A stretch of 64,000 nucleotides of DNA. Origin: SUG1106 sp051883095 (lineage in GTDB: Bacteria; Bacillota; Clostridia; Peptostreptococcales; Anaerovoracaceae). This document shows, one piece after another, positions 33,308 to 42,733 of the stretch (its first letter is position 1; each line of letters opens with the position of its first letter). The position numbers were made by a program, and so were the translations under genes. The stretch is from assembly GCA_051883095.1 (NCBI GenBank), contig JBJETB010000004.1, positions 27,778 to 91,777 of the forward strand. The letters run 5' to 3'. The notes below the pieces were generated by a model. The model was not told where the DNA came from and ran no database searches. It was given only the letters and a program-made list of their open reading frames with translations.

Positions 33308-34009
33308 TTATAGCAAATACAATTTAATCATTCTTTCAATGAAATCTACATCTATGCTGCCCTCCTCGCTGTCAAAGCTCATGAGCAGGTTGTCCCAAGG
33401 ATTAAATCCTGCCTCATGGAAGTCCACCATTTTACGGTACATCCTCTGTCTGTACTCCTCGCTGAAAATCATGCCGAAATGCTCCCAGATAAATATTTTG
33501 CCGTCCCGCTTTCTCCTTATGACAAAATCCGGATAGATTGTCCTTCCGTTTATGTGCAATGCCACTTCGTATTTATATTCCAGTCCGTTGGAGTCCAGCA
33601 CCATTGCCACCAGAACCTCCGACTTGCTTCTGAAATACACGCCTTTGTAATAATGCCTTCGTTCTTCCTTTTTATATATGTTCTGCTCTTCCTCGAGCAA
33701 TTCCCACTCCATAGGATTAGGAAAGAGAGGGGCATAATCTCTCATCAGACGCTCCAGAACCGGTATATCTTTTTCAATATTATGAATCTGCGACTTCAGC
33801 CATCTCTTTTCCATCAGAAGCTGCCGGAGCCTGGGATCGTCCTGCAGACTAATGAGTTTTCCATTATTGCTTGCATAGTAATATGTATGACCTTTTGCGA
33901 ATTTATGAACCAGACTTCCTTCCGGCATGACTGATATATCGCTTTTCACCTGCGCATTTATTCTTCTCATATACTCGAGCTGCGTTTTCGCTTTCTCCAA
34001 AAAATTCAT
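33308..34009 (-). CDS. Predicted PD-(D/E)XK nuclease-like protein
   Basis: The 233-residue protein starts with a coiled-coil-rich region (residues 1-110). Its C-terminal half has a pattern like the PD-(D/E)XK fold: a Glu in RSKSEVLVA (about 128), then YPDFVIRRK (Asp about 156) and FIWEHFG (Glu about 170). This matches endonuclease-like proteins that are mostly uncharacterised. No methyltransferase partner is present, so it is not an evident restriction enzyme. AAGGGG precedes the ATG. Monocistronic. The nuclease assignment is from motif spacing only. Confidence 0.68.
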   Translation of the reverse strand: MNFLEKAKTQLEYMRRINAQVKSDISVMPEGSLVHKFAKGHTYYYASNNGKLISLQDDPRLRQLLMEKRWLKSQIHNIEKDIPVLERLMRDYAPLFPNPMEWELLEEEQNIYKKEERRHYYKGVYFRSKSEVLVAMVLDSNGLEYKYEVALHINGRTIYPDFVIRRKRDGKIFIWEHFGMIFSEEYRQRMYRKMVDFHEAGFNPWDNLLMSFDSEEGSIDVDFIERMIKLYLL

Positions 34010-34154
34010 TATAGCCCCTTTCTTATCAATTATGTTATATTTTTACATAATTATAACTTATGTTTCAGGAAAAATCAATCATATATTTTAATTTTATCCA
34101 GTAAAATTTTTCTGTAGAGGCGTTATTGGAGCCGTTGGGATATTATTACAGTGC

Positions 34155-34222
34155 TTGGTTTTCAATTTCCGGCGAAATGTTTTCAAAAAGAAAACCAAAT
34201 CGAGATTTTGGAAAACCAAAGG
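34155..34222 (+). repeat. ~67-bp GGTTTTC element, copy 1
   Basis: It begins TTGGTTTTC, contains GTTTTCAAAAAGAAAACCA in the middle and ends near TTTTGGAAAACC. Each block can pair with another, so several hairpins are possible. A second copy starts 176 bp later. Confidence 0.7.
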
Positions 34223-34330
34223 CCTATTCAGGCCTAATTGCGTAGAAGAAAACGGCTTTTTGACTACAGTATTTATAATTTTTTTAAAAATTTTACATAA
34301 AAAAACTAGTAAAATGGAAATATCTTTGAA

Positions 34331-34397
34331 TTGGTTTTCTAAAACCGCCAAATCGTTTTCAAAAAGAAAACCATACAGAGCATTTTGAAAACCTCCG
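34331..34397 (+). repeat. ~67-bp GGTTTTC element, copy 2
   Basis: The order TTGGTTTTC, then GTTTTCAAAAAGAAAACCA (identical to copy 1), then TTTTGAAAACC is kept, while the sequence between blocks differs. Confidence 0.7.
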
Positions 34398-34404
34398 ACA
34401 AAAC

Positions 34405-34442
34405 CATAAAAAAGAAGGCGAAGAACCTATCGGCCCTTCGCC
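34405..34442 (-). terminator. Terminator of the V-type ATPase operon
   Basis: GGCGAAG pairs with CTTCGCC and is followed on the minus strand by TTCTTTTTTA, just after the ntpD stop. Confidence 0.88.
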
Positions 34443-34464
34443 ATCATATCAATACACTATTAAT

Positions 34465-35154
34465 TTAGCTGCACGCTTCCTTGTACTCTCGCTCGTCGGC
34501 AGCGCGCTTTTCCTCTATAGCCTCGGCCAGAATCATGTCTTTAACCTTCATAAGACGGGTCTGGTTGCCTCGCTCGTTTTCGTCCAGCTTCATGACGATA
34601 TACTTGATGGTCATCTGAAGCTGAGGAATCTTTACGTATTCCAGAGCGTTTACACGACGTCTGGTTCGTTCGAGCTCAGCGGCCAGCATAGCGGCCTCCT
34701 TTTCCTTGGCGGCCAGCTCCAGCATAATCGGGAAGACCTCCGCCATGTGACGGATGGCTGAATCCAGCTCGCCGGAAGTGCCCGCATAGCCGTAAGGGAA
34801 GATGTCCGTCTGATCCTCTGCAGTTGTCTTGAAGTCAAACACGGGAACATCAACACTCATGACATTTTTGCCGCCTACGGAAAGCTCCACTCCCTGCTTC
34901 GGGAACATGAGCGCTTCCTCCAGAACCTCCTGGCTCATAACCGCACTGGCAACGGAAAAACTTTCGTAAACCTCCGCCAGGGCAGCCTCGGCCCGCGCAC
35001 GAAGTTCCTTGTTTTCGCGGGCCAGCTCCAGGAAGCCCTTCATAAGCTCGTCACGCTTATCCTTCATCAGCTTATGGCCTCTGGTGGCAGTGGCGAGCTT
35101 TTTCTTCAAGGTGGTGAGCATCATTCTGGTAGGATTTACATTTAACCTTTCCAT
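34465..35154 (-). CDS. ntpD: V-type ATPase subunit D
   Basis: The 229-residue protein is the D (central shaft) subunit: NPTRMMLTTLKKKLATATRGHKLMKDK is reflected in its N-terminal helix, and long coiled-coil helices form the rotor axle inside the A3B3 head. It is the last gene of the nine-gene operon, 13 bp after ntpB, with AGGAGGT upstream. Length is slightly longer than Enterococcus NtpD (210). Confidence 0.95.
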   Translation of the reverse strand: MERLNVNPTRMMLTTLKKKLATATRGHKLMKDKRDELMKGFLELARENKELRARAEAALAEVYESFSVASAVMSQEVLEEALMFPKQGVELSVGGKNVMSVDVPVFDFKTTAEDQTDIFPYGYAGTSGELDSAIRHMAEVFPIMLELAAKEKEAAMLAAELERTRRRVNALEYVKIPQLQMTIKYIVMKLDENERGNQTRLMKVKDMILAEAIEEKRAADEREYKEACS

Positions 35155-35167
35155 CTTGACCTCCTGT

Positions 35168-36535
35168 CTATCCGAGATACTTCTCGATATATTCGTCCTT
35201 GATTCTCTTCAGCTCGCTCTTTGGAAGCATCTTGAGAAGTCTCCAGCCTGTGTCCAGAGTTTCCTCGATAGTTCTGTCGGTCTCGTAACCCTGGGAAACG
35301 TATTCTTTCTCGAAGGCCTGGCTGAACTTGGCATACATCAGGTCAACATCGGTCAGAGCAGCTTCGCCCAGGATTGTAACCAGTTCCAGACATTCCTTAC
35401 CGCGGGCATAAGCAGCGAAAAGCTGGTTCATTGTGTCAGCGTGGTCCTCACGGGTTTTGCCCTTGCCGATACCCTTATCCTTAAGTCGCGACAGGGACGG
35501 AAGTACGTCGATTGGCGGCTTCAGACCCTTACGATACAGTTCACGGGAAAGGATAATCTGTCCTTCTGTGATGTATCCTGTCAGGTCAGGAATCGGGTGA
35601 GTCTTATCATCTTCAGGCATGGTCAGAATAGGAATCATGGTGATGGAACCGTCGAAGCCTTTCTTTCTGCCTGCTCTTTCATACATGGTTGCAAGGTCGG
35701 TATACAGGTAGCCAGGATATCCACGGCGGCCCGGAACCTCCTTACGAGCTGCGGATACCTCACGGAGAGCTTCCGCATAGTTTGTGATATCTGTCATGAT
35801 TACCAGAACGTGCATACCTAAATCGAAGGCCAGATATTCAGCAGCTGTAAGAGCCATACGCGGAGTTGCGATACGTTCTACTGCAGGGTCGTTGGCCAGG
35901 TTCATGAAAAGCACTGTTCTGTCGATGGCTCCGGTCTTTCTGAAGTCGGATGCGAAGAACTCGGCTTCCTCGTGAGTGATACCGATAGCCGCAAATACTA
36001 CAGCGAAGTTGCCTTCACCGCCTTTAACCTTTGCCTGACGGGCAATCTGAGCAGCCAGGTCTGCGTGAGGAAGACCTGAAGCCGAGAAAATCGGCAGCTT
36101 CTGTCCTCTTACCAGTGTGTTCAGTCCGTCGATGGCAGATACGCCTGTCTGAATGAACTCAGACGGATAGTCACGAGCTGCCGGGTTCATAGGCAGACCG
36201 TTGATATCGAGCATCTTTTCGGCGATGATTTCAGGGCCGCCGTCCTTAGGGCGTCCCATACCGTCGAACACTCTTCCCAGCATATCCGGTGAAACCGCCA
36301 GCTGAGTGCCGTGTCCCAGGAACTTTACAACGCTTTCCTTAAGGTTGATACCGGTGGAGCTTTCAAAAAGCTGAACCAGCGCGTTGTCGCCGTTTACTTC
36401 AAGCACCTTGCAGAGTCTCTTTTCTCCGCTCGGCAGAATTATTTCTCCAAGTTCGTCGTAGGTTACGTTTTCTACATTTTTAACCAGCATCAGAGGACCT
36501 ACAACTTCGCTGATTGTCTTATATTCCTTAATCAT
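35168..36535 (-). CDS. ntpB: V-type ATPase subunit B
   Basis: The 455-residue protein is the non-catalytic B subunit. It keeps the F1/V1 fold (GRVFDGMGRPKDGGP, LPIFSASGLPHADLAAQIA) but lacks a Walker A lysine at the nucleotide site, as in all V-type B subunits. Three copies alternate with A in the head. The start overlaps the ntpA stop by 8 bp. Confidence 0.96.
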   Translation of the reverse strand: MIKEYKTISEVVGPLMLVKNVENVTYDELGEIILPSGEKRLCKVLEVNGDNALVQLFESSTGINLKESVVKFLGHGTQLAVSPDMLGRVFDGMGRPKDGGPEIIAEKMLDINGLPMNPAARDYPSEFIQTGVSAIDGLNTLVRGQKLPIFSASGLPHADLAAQIARQAKVKGGEGNFAVVFAAIGITHEEAEFFASDFRKTGAIDRTVLFMNLANDPAVERIATPRMALTAAEYLAFDLGMHVLVIMTDITNYAEALREVSAARKEVPGRRGYPGYLYTDLATMYERAGRKKGFDGSITMIPILTMPEDDKTHPIPDLTGYITEGQIILSRELYRKGLKPPIDVLPSLSRLKDKGIGKGKTREDHADTMNQLFAAYARGKECLELVTILGEAALTDVDLMYAKFSQAFEKEYVSQGYETDRTIEETLDTGWRLLKMLPKSELKRIKDEYIEKYLG

Positions 36536-38306
36536 CAGTCTCTGCCTCCTTGCTTACCAGCTCTGAAATCTCAGCTCTCATGGTATCCATAAGCTGTTCA
36601 AAGCTTGTGTCTATATCCTTTTCCTCGATATATTTGAAACGGCCGATGCTTTCGCGTACATCCAGAGAAACAAGCTTGTTGAAGTTTGCACCTTTGGCGA
36701 TAGCGTCAAGACCCATTTCATAGAAGGAAAGAATCAGTTTAAGCATTTTGTACTGCTTGTTCATTGAGGTGAATGTGTCTACCTCGTGGAAAGCGTTCTG
36801 ATGCAGGTAGTCTTCACGGATTGACTTGGAAACTTCAAGCTTCAGTCTGTCCTCGAAGGAAAGTGAGTCCACACCTACCAGCTGAACGATTTCGTTAAGT
36901 TCAGCCTCCTCCTGCAGCAGATGAATGGTCTGAGCACGCATCTTAGGGAATTCCTTGGCTACGTTTTCCTCATACCACTTTTCCAGCTTGTCGATATACA
37001 GAGAGTAGCTCTGCAGCCAGTTGATGGCCGGGAAGTGTCTCTTGTATGCAAGCTGTGAATCCAGGCACCAGAATACCTTTACGATACGAAGTGTTGCCTG
37101 TGATACAGGTTCGGAAATGTCTCCGCCCGGAGGAGATACAGCTCCGATAGCGGATAGTGCTCCAAGTCTTCCCTCTTTACCCAGGGAGACTGTACGGCCT
37201 GCTCTTTCGTAGAACTGAGCAAGTCTTGATGCAAGGTAAGCAGGATAACCTTCTTCACCCGGCATTTCTTCAAGTCGGCCTGACATTTCACGAAGAGCCT
37301 CTGCCCATCTTGATGTGGAGTCGGCCATGAGAGCTACGGAGTAACCCATATCTCTGAAATATTCTGCGATGGTGATTCCTGTGTAGATGGAAGCCTCACG
37401 GGCAGCTACCGGCATATCGGAAGTGTTTGCGATAAGCACGGTTCTCTTCATCAGAGATTCGCCTGTGCGAGGGTCCTTCAGTTCAGGGAATTCCATCAGT
37501 ACGTCTGTCATTTCGTTTCCGCGCTCACCGCAGCCGATGTAGACTACGATATCAGCGTCGGCCCATTTTGCCAGCTGATGCTGAACTACAGTCTTGCCGG
37601 AGCCGAAAGGTCCCGGAACTGCTGCAACACCGCCCTTGGCGATTGGGAACATTGTGTCGATAACACGCTGTCCTGTTACCAGCGGCATTTCAGGAACAAG
37701 TTTTTCCTTATATGGTCTGCCGCGTCTTACAGGCCATTTCTGCATAAGAGTAAGGTCGCGTACTGTGCCGTCAGCCTGCTTTACTCTGCATACTGTCTCC
37801 TCTACGGTAAAGTCTCCGGCTTCGATGGATTCAACCACGCCGCTGACTCCGTAAGGAACCATGATTTTCTGTTCAACTACTACTGTCTCCTGAACAGTAC
37901 CGATTATATCTCCTGCCTCAACTTCGTCGCCGGCCTTTACAGCAGGTACGAAGGTCCATTTCTTAGTTCTGGAAAGGGCAGGCACCTTGATGCCTCTTGT
38001 AATATTGGAACCGCACTCTCTTACCATTTCCTCCAGAGGTCTCTGGATACCGTCGTACATGGTCTCGATAAGTCCAGGTCCCAGCTCTACGGACAGCGGT
38101 GCGCCTGTTGAAACCACCGGCACTCCCGGCCCGATACCTGCTGTCTCCTCATATACCTGAATGGAGGCGCGGTCTCCTCTCATTTCTATAATTTCTCCGA
38201 TCAGACCCTGCTCACCTACGTGAACAACGTCGAACATGTTGGCTTCCTCCATACCGGAAGCTACAACCAGAGGACCGGATACTTTCAATACTTTTCCCTG
38301 ACTCAT
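36528..38306 (-). CDS. ntpA: V-type ATPase catalytic subunit A
   Basis: The 592-residue protein has Walker A GPFGSGKT, the catalytic Glu in GCGERGNE, the non-homologous insertion domain of V-type A subunits (about residues 110-190) and the PPGGDISEP segment. It hydrolyses or makes ATP in the V1 head. Length is normal. Confidence 0.96.
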   Translation of the reverse strand: MSQGKVLKVSGPLVVASGMEEANMFDVVHVGEQGLIGEIIEMRGDRASIQVYEETAGIGPGVPVVSTGAPLSVELGPGLIETMYDGIQRPLEEMVRECGSNITRGIKVPALSRTKKWTFVPAVKAGDEVEAGDIIGTVQETVVVEQKIMVPYGVSGVVESIEAGDFTVEETVCRVKQADGTVRDLTLMQKWPVRRGRPYKEKLVPEMPLVTGQRVIDTMFPIAKGGVAAVPGPFGSGKTVVQHQLAKWADADIVVYIGCGERGNEMTDVLMEFPELKDPRTGESLMKRTVLIANTSDMPVAAREASIYTGITIAEYFRDMGYSVALMADSTSRWAEALREMSGRLEEMPGEEGYPAYLASRLAQFYERAGRTVSLGKEGRLGALSAIGAVSPPGGDISEPVSQATLRIVKVFWCLDSQLAYKRHFPAINWLQSYSLYIDKLEKWYEENVAKEFPKMRAQTIHLLQEEAELNEIVQLVGVDSLSFEDRLKLEVSKSIREDYLHQNAFHEVDTFTSMNKQYKMLKLILSFYEMGLDAIAKGANFNKLVSLDVRESIGRFKYIEEKDIDTSFEQLMDTMRAEISELVSKEAETDD

Positions 38307-38308
38307 TC

Positions 38309-38632
38309 CTATTCTTCACCTCCAAATAGTATATCTGCTCCCACGGCTCTTTCCACCGACTTCCTCACATTGGTCATGCCTATGCCCAGGCTTCCGTCCT
38401 TGTTAGGAATCGGTATGATTGCCGGGAGTCTGGAGTCTTTATACTGGTCGATTTCCTCGCCCATATACTGATAGAGCTGTTCTGTCACATATATGATGGC
38501 GAAGTCCTCTTTTGCTATTTTCTTTAAAACCTTTTTTGCCTCATCGGCAGCGTCGCAAGGGAAAACGTCAAGGCCCACGGCTTTAAATCCCAGAATACTC
38601 TCGCGATCGCCTATAACACCTATTTTATACAT
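38309..38632 (-). CDS. ntpG: V-type ATPase subunit F
   Basis: The 107-residue protein (MYKIGVIGDRESILGFKAVG) is the F subunit (NtpG in Enterococcus naming), which binds the rotor shaft with D and can regulate hydrolysis. The start overlaps the ntpC stop by 8 bp and its stop lies 2 bp before ntpA. Confidence 0.93.
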   Translation of the reverse strand: MYKIGVIGDRESILGFKAVGLDVFPCDAADEAKKVLKKIAKEDFAIIYVTEQLYQYMGEEIDQYKDSRLPAIIPIPNKDGSLGIGMTNVRKSVERAVGADILFGGEE

Positions 38633-39632
38633 AAGCTTCCCTCAGCCTTTCCCTTGTAATCTCCTTCGCCGTACCTGCCAGCATTCCTGTCAGTATCATG
38701 CGAAGGTTCTTTACTTCACTTTCCTTGGCTACGAGAAAGCCGCATACCGGTTCGATTCCGAAGGATACATACCGAGCATCCTTTACGTACTTCATCCTCA
38801 TGTCGTCGCAAAGCTTTTCCAGCAGGGTGTATTTTCCCTCGTTCTGCACCAGCAAAGCTCCCTGCGCAAAGACCTCTCTGAATCCAAAAGGCGCCAGCTT
38901 GTCGGCAAGCTGCTGATATCCCTCTTCGTAGGATGCGGTGAAGACTCTTTCTTCGATATCTCCTCCAGGCATGAATACCTTGCGGAAGAATTCCCACGGT
39001 TTGCCGATTTCTCTGAGTCTGATGAAAGTGTTAACATTTAAAATATCTATAAGCAGTCTTACGTAACCGATGATAAAATCGTTTTGCGTAAGCTCTGCAC
39101 GTCTGTGCATCTCCTTGTAGCAGGCCTTGTCGAGGATGATGTCGATTTCCTGAGGGTCTCTGCCCTTGGAGAAAATCTCTGCAGCCTCGGTGAGAGCCTC
39201 CTTCATTTCGGTGGACAGGAAGACATAGTTTCTCTCCCTCACAAGCTGTGTCAGCTTTTCCGCCGGCATGAGCCCCGTATCCACCAGAAGCGGCGCCGGG
39301 TCAATTCCCAGAAACTCTGATTTCAGCAGGACCTTGGCGTTGTGGTAATCGCCGGGGAGAAGGAAAAGTTCTATTTCCTCCTTGTCAGGCACTATGGAGA
39401 ACACCAGCTTGTATACTCTGTCAAGCTCTGCTCTCAGAACCTTCTCAAAATCCCTTGGATTAGCCAGCTCCTTGCCGTCTCCGTATCCGAACTCACCCAG
39501 AACGGCCATAGCCTGACTGATTTTGTCCGAATCAAGAACTCTCTCAAGGTCCGAGCCCGAAAGAACAGTTCTCTCATTTGACTTTATCACCGCACAAGGA
39601 AATGCATACTGGTCTTCTTTTCTTTTAGTCAT
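38625..39632 (-). CDS. ntpC: V-type ATPase subunit C (d-type)
   Basis: The 335-residue all-helical protein matches the C/d subunit that sits as a funnel between the c-ring and the D-F shaft. Its position between E and F follows the Enterococcus order. Confidence 0.92.
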   Translation of the reverse strand: MTKRKEDQYAFPCAVIKSNERTVLSGSDLERVLDSDKISQAMAVLGEFGYGDGKELANPRDFEKVLRAELDRVYKLVFSIVPDKEEIELFLLPGDYHNAKVLLKSEFLGIDPAPLLVDTGLMPAEKLTQLVRERNYVFLSTEMKEALTEAAEIFSKGRDPQEIDIILDKACYKEMHRRAELTQNDFIIGYVRLLIDILNVNTFIRLREIGKPWEFFRKVFMPGGDIEERVFTASYEEGYQQLADKLAPFGFREVFAQGALLVQNEGKYTLLEKLCDDMRMKYVKDARYVSFGIEPVCGFLVAKESEVKNLRMILTGMLAGTAKEITRERLREAYV

Positions 39633-39646
39633 AAGACACTCCTTCC

Positions 39647-40231
39647 TTATGCAGGAAACATCATTCTGGCAACCTCTGCCGTAAGCTCAGGTCTGGCTTC
39701 CTCCACCAGCGCTTCAATTGTATTGTTGATGAAGGTCTGACCGCACATGAGCATATATCCTCCTCTCAGAGGACGGGTTTCATCTGACAGACTGAAGCTT
39801 CCGCCTTCTATACGGCTGTTAAGCGCATCCACAACCTTCTGACCTATGTCAGCTCTTTCTTTTTCGTTGAAAATCAGCTGGCCGCCGGTCATTCCGCTGT
39901 TTGTTCCCAAAGCCGTGAGAAGCTCCGTATATCTGTCTTTATCCATGGCGATTATGTCGTCAACAGCCCTGTCAAAGCACTGGCCTATGAGCTCCTGCTT
40001 TTTGGCGAGGAAAACCTTGCGGCAGTCAATGTCTGCTACGGATTTGCGGCGGGAAATAATCTTTTCTTTTTCTTCAGCTCCGCGTTTTCTGCTGTCTCCG
40101 ACCATCTCATCCGCCTTCTTTCTGGCTTCAGCAAGGACTGCATCGCTCTGCGCGGCAGCTTCGCTGAGAGTCTTATCCCTGAGTTCCTGTGCCTCGCTGA
40201 TAATCTTCGATGTAATCTTTTCGATACTCAT
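39647..40231 (-). CDS. ntpE: V-type ATPase subunit E
   Basis: The 194-residue protein has a long N-terminal coiled coil (IISEAQELRDKTLSEAAAQ) and a globular C-terminus, as in the peripheral-stalk E subunit. It pairs with the small coiled-coil subunit encoded first in the operon. Confidence 0.92.
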   Translation of the reverse strand: MSIEKITSKIISEAQELRDKTLSEAAAQSDAVLAEARKKADEMVGDSRKRGAEEKEKIISRRKSVADIDCRKVFLAKKQELIGQCFDRAVDDIIAMDKDRYTELLTALGTNSGMTGGQLIFNEKERADIGQKVVDALNSRIEGGSFSLSDETRPLRGGYMLMCGQTFINNTIEALVEEARPELTAEVARMMFPA

Positions 40232-40278
40232 AGTAATTCATCTCCTAAACTTTCTGATAAATGCTCCGTCCCGGCTCA

Positions 40279-40758
40279 TTAGATTTCGATTCTGAGCCAG
40301 ATGAGTACGGATACCAGAAGTGCGAAGATAGCGTAGGTTTCTACCATTGCGGTGTAGATAATACCTTTTACCATCTGATCCGGTCTCTTGGCAGTGAGCT
40401 GAAGAGCTGCTGCCGCTGCTTTTCCCTGAGCTATACCTGACCAGATTCCAACCAGTCCGATAGGAAGTCCTGCTGCCAGGAAGTATGCACCCTGAGGAAT
40501 TGTCAGGGCAACCATGTTGCCGCCCAGAAGGCCGATTTTAACCATGATAAGGAAAGCGATAATCAGGCCGTAAATGCCCTGTGTTCCCGGAAGGGCCTGA
40601 AGGATGATCGTCTTACCGAATTTTTTAGGGTCCTCAGCTACAACGCCTGCAGCCGCCTGACCTGCAATACCAACGCCCATAGCGCTTCCGATACCTGCCA
40701 GAGCTGCGATTGCTGCGCCGAGCAGTGCCAATGTATTACCATCAATTAAACTCATCAT
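40279..40758 (-). CDS. ntpK: V-type ATPase subunit K (membrane c-ring)
   Basis: The 159-residue protein has four membrane helices in two related hairpins. The ion-site Glu is in MVETYAIFALL; LPGTQGIYG supplies the Thr-Gln pair and GIAQGK a second Gln, matching residues Thr64, Gln65, Gln110 and Glu139 that coordinate Na+ in Enterococcus hirae NtpK. This favours Na+ rather than H+ as the coupling ion. The ligand mapping is by motif, not alignment. Confidence 0.94.
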   Translation of the reverse strand: MMSLIDGNTLALLGAAIAALAGIGSAMGVGIAGQAAAGVVAEDPKKFGKTIILQALPGTQGIYGLIIAFLIMVKIGLLGGNMVALTIPQGAYFLAAGLPIGLVGIWSGIAQGKAAAAALQLTAKRPDQMVKGIIYTAMVETYAIFALLVSVLIWLRIEI

Positions 40759-40762
40759 TTTT

Positions 40763-42733
40763 CTAATCCTCCAATTTTATATACTTAGTTTTTCTGCGGA
40801 AAGGATCGAAAGGCTCGCCTCCGTCTTCATAGAACTTTCCGAAGAATTCAACATACTGCAGTCTGCTTGCATGAATGAACGCACCCAGAGCATTTATCGC
40901 CAGATTCAAGGTGTGTCCGAAGAGGAAAATTATCGTAAGTGCGATTAATCCTCCTATTCCGCCGCCGAACAGTGTACCCATGGTGTTTACAACCTGGGCG
41001 ATTACGCCGGTAGCCAGGCCCAGAGCCAGAAGTCTCGCATAGGAAAGAATATCCGACATATAACTTGTAATGTTATATATGTTGGAAAGACCTCCGGTAA
41101 TCTTGCCGAAGCCTTTGTTATGACGTCCGCCTGTCAGCAGAAGTCCCGCACCGCCGATTATGGACATGTACATTCCGACGGTCGGCAGAGAGTCACTTAT
41201 AGTGCCTCCTCCAAGCCATGCAATCAATCCTAATATAGTCACATACCAGAAGCCCTCGTCACAGACAGCATCCAGCCACTTGCCCTCTTTAATCTGCATA
41301 TATGCCTTGATGCCCATGCCGATGAAAAGGTGAACGACACCCAGGGCCAGGGAAAGTATGAGCAGCTTCATAGGGTCATCCAGCGGATTGAACCAGAGCG
41401 GTGACACTGCCACCTCTTTGCCCAGGAATGTTCTGGTGAATACAGGTACTATGTCGCCGAACCATCCGCCGAAAAGCGCTCCCCATATTGTGGTGGAAAT
41501 GCCGCAATAGAAGAACAGCTTAACCATCTTATAGGTCATTCCCTCAAGGTCAAACTTCTTAAGGGCCACAAAGCAGCCCACCGCCATGAGGATGCCGTAG
41601 CCTGCATCGGATAGCATCATTCCGAAGAATACCGCATAAAACAGTGCGAATATTCTCGTCGGATCGAATCCGTGATAAGCCGGCAGCGAGTACATTTCCG
41701 TTACGGCCTCAAAGGGCACCACCATTCTCGTATTTTCCATGAGAACAGGCACCTCTTCGTCATCGAGAGGTTCTCTGAAGGTGTAATAGCATCCGTTCTC
41801 ATCAAGTATTGCAGATGCTTCAGGAATGCACCGTTCAGGTACCCAGCCTTCAATAAAGAAGGTCTTTCTGGTTTTTAAGAGCTTAGCTCTGATTTTTTCC
41901 TTGTCCAGGTCGATGGCCAGAATATCGGAGTATTCCTCTATTCCATCCTTCATACCTGCTGCGGCTGCGGCTTCGTCAGCCGTCTCTTTAATCTCTTTTT
42001 CTAATACATCTTTTTCCCCTTCAATTCTCTTCAGATTTTCACTTACCGTTCCGGTCATTCCCTTAAAGGTAACCTGTGAAAATCCGGACTGTTTCAGCTC
42101 GGCCAGGACATCATCCTGCCTTTCCTCAGGAGTAAGCACTGCAGTGTAGAACATATCCTTGTCGCTTCCTACAACTTTAAACAGCACCGTTCCGATTTTC
42201 TCCTCCAGATGTGCACTGAGCCCTTCCGTATCTGCCCCTGCAGGCAAAACGCCTGTGAAAAGTGCAGTGGTACCGGTACCCGTGACCTCCAGCGGAGGAT
42301 CGTAATTTACCCAAGGATTAAGAGAGGCCGCATCCTGATTCAGCTTGTTAAGCTTTTCGTTGAGAGAATGAATTTTTTCGTTCAGGCCGAGAATGTAATC
42401 AACATTCTTTTCGTTGGTATTCTCGTCTGCGAGCATACGTCCCATCTGAGATTTCTTCACACTTCTCCGGGTCTTGAAAAGAGGGTGCTTGATATCACCG
42501 TATTTTTCAATGACTTCCAGAGACTGCTCCGCTCTGTTCAGCTTTGCCTCTATAGCGCTGACCTTTTCACGGTCTTCGTCAACAGAGGTGTTGTCTGCCC
42601 AGATTTCCTCAGAAAGCTTACCGGACTGGTCGGTCAGTTCCACTGCTCCGAAGTCCATCAGCTGATTCATCAGCTTCTCTTTTTCAGTGTCAAGGCCAAT
42701 TACTGCAACTCTCTGCATTTTAATTATTGACAC
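40763..42733 (-). CDS. ntpI: V-type ATPase subunit I (a-type stator)
   Basis: The 656-residue protein has a soluble N-terminal half with coiled coils (residues 1-340) and a C-terminal half with about seven to eight membrane spans, the layout of the a/I subunit that forms the ion half-channels. It includes FFGMMLSDAGYGILMA, typical of the family. The start overlaps the stop of the upstream gene by 14 bp. Confidence 0.94.
   Translation of the reverse strand: MSIIKMQRVAVIGLDTEKEKLMNQLMDFGAVELTDQSGKLSEEIWADNTSVDEDREKVSAIEAKLNRAEQSLEVIEKYGDIKHPLFKTRRSVKKSQMGRMLADENTNEKNVDYILGLNEKIHSLNEKLNKLNQDAASLNPWVNYDPPLEVTGTGTTALFTGVLPAGADTEGLSAHLEEKIGTVLFKVVGSDKDMFYTAVLTPEERQDDVLAELKQSGFSQVTFKGMTGTVSENLKRIEGEKDVLEKEIKETADEAAAAAGMKDGIEEYSDILAIDLDKEKIRAKLLKTRKTFFIEGWVPERCIPEASAILDENGCYYTFREPLDDEEVPVLMENTRMVVPFEAVTEMYSLPAYHGFDPTRIFALFYAVFFGMMLSDAGYGILMAVGCFVALKKFDLEGMTYKMVKLFFYCGISTTIWGALFGGWFGDIVPVFTRTFLGKEVAVSPLWFNPLDDPMKLLILSLALGVVHLFIGMGIKAYMQIKEGKWLDAVCDEGFWYVTILGLIAWLGGGTISDSLPTVGMYMSIIGGAGLLLTGGRHNKGFGKITGGLSNIYNITSYMSDILSYARLLALGLATGVIAQVVNTMGTLFGGGIGGLIALTIIFLFGHTLNLAINALGAFIHASRLQYVEFFGKFYEDGGEPFDPFRRKTKYIKLED

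Larger units (their letters stand above)
34010..34464. other. 455-bp intergenic region with a duplicated element
   Basis: Between the nuclease-like gene and ntpD. It is AT-rich and holds two copies of a ~67-bp element (34155-34222, 34331-34397) and the ntp operon terminator. No plausible gene: the short frames on both strands are low-complexity. Confidence 0.7.

Noticed and set aside
34094..34388. Overlapping open frames of 77-85 codons on both strands
   Set aside because: Low-complexity Lys/Phe/Asn-rich products from the repeat elements; no ribosome site or recognisable motif.
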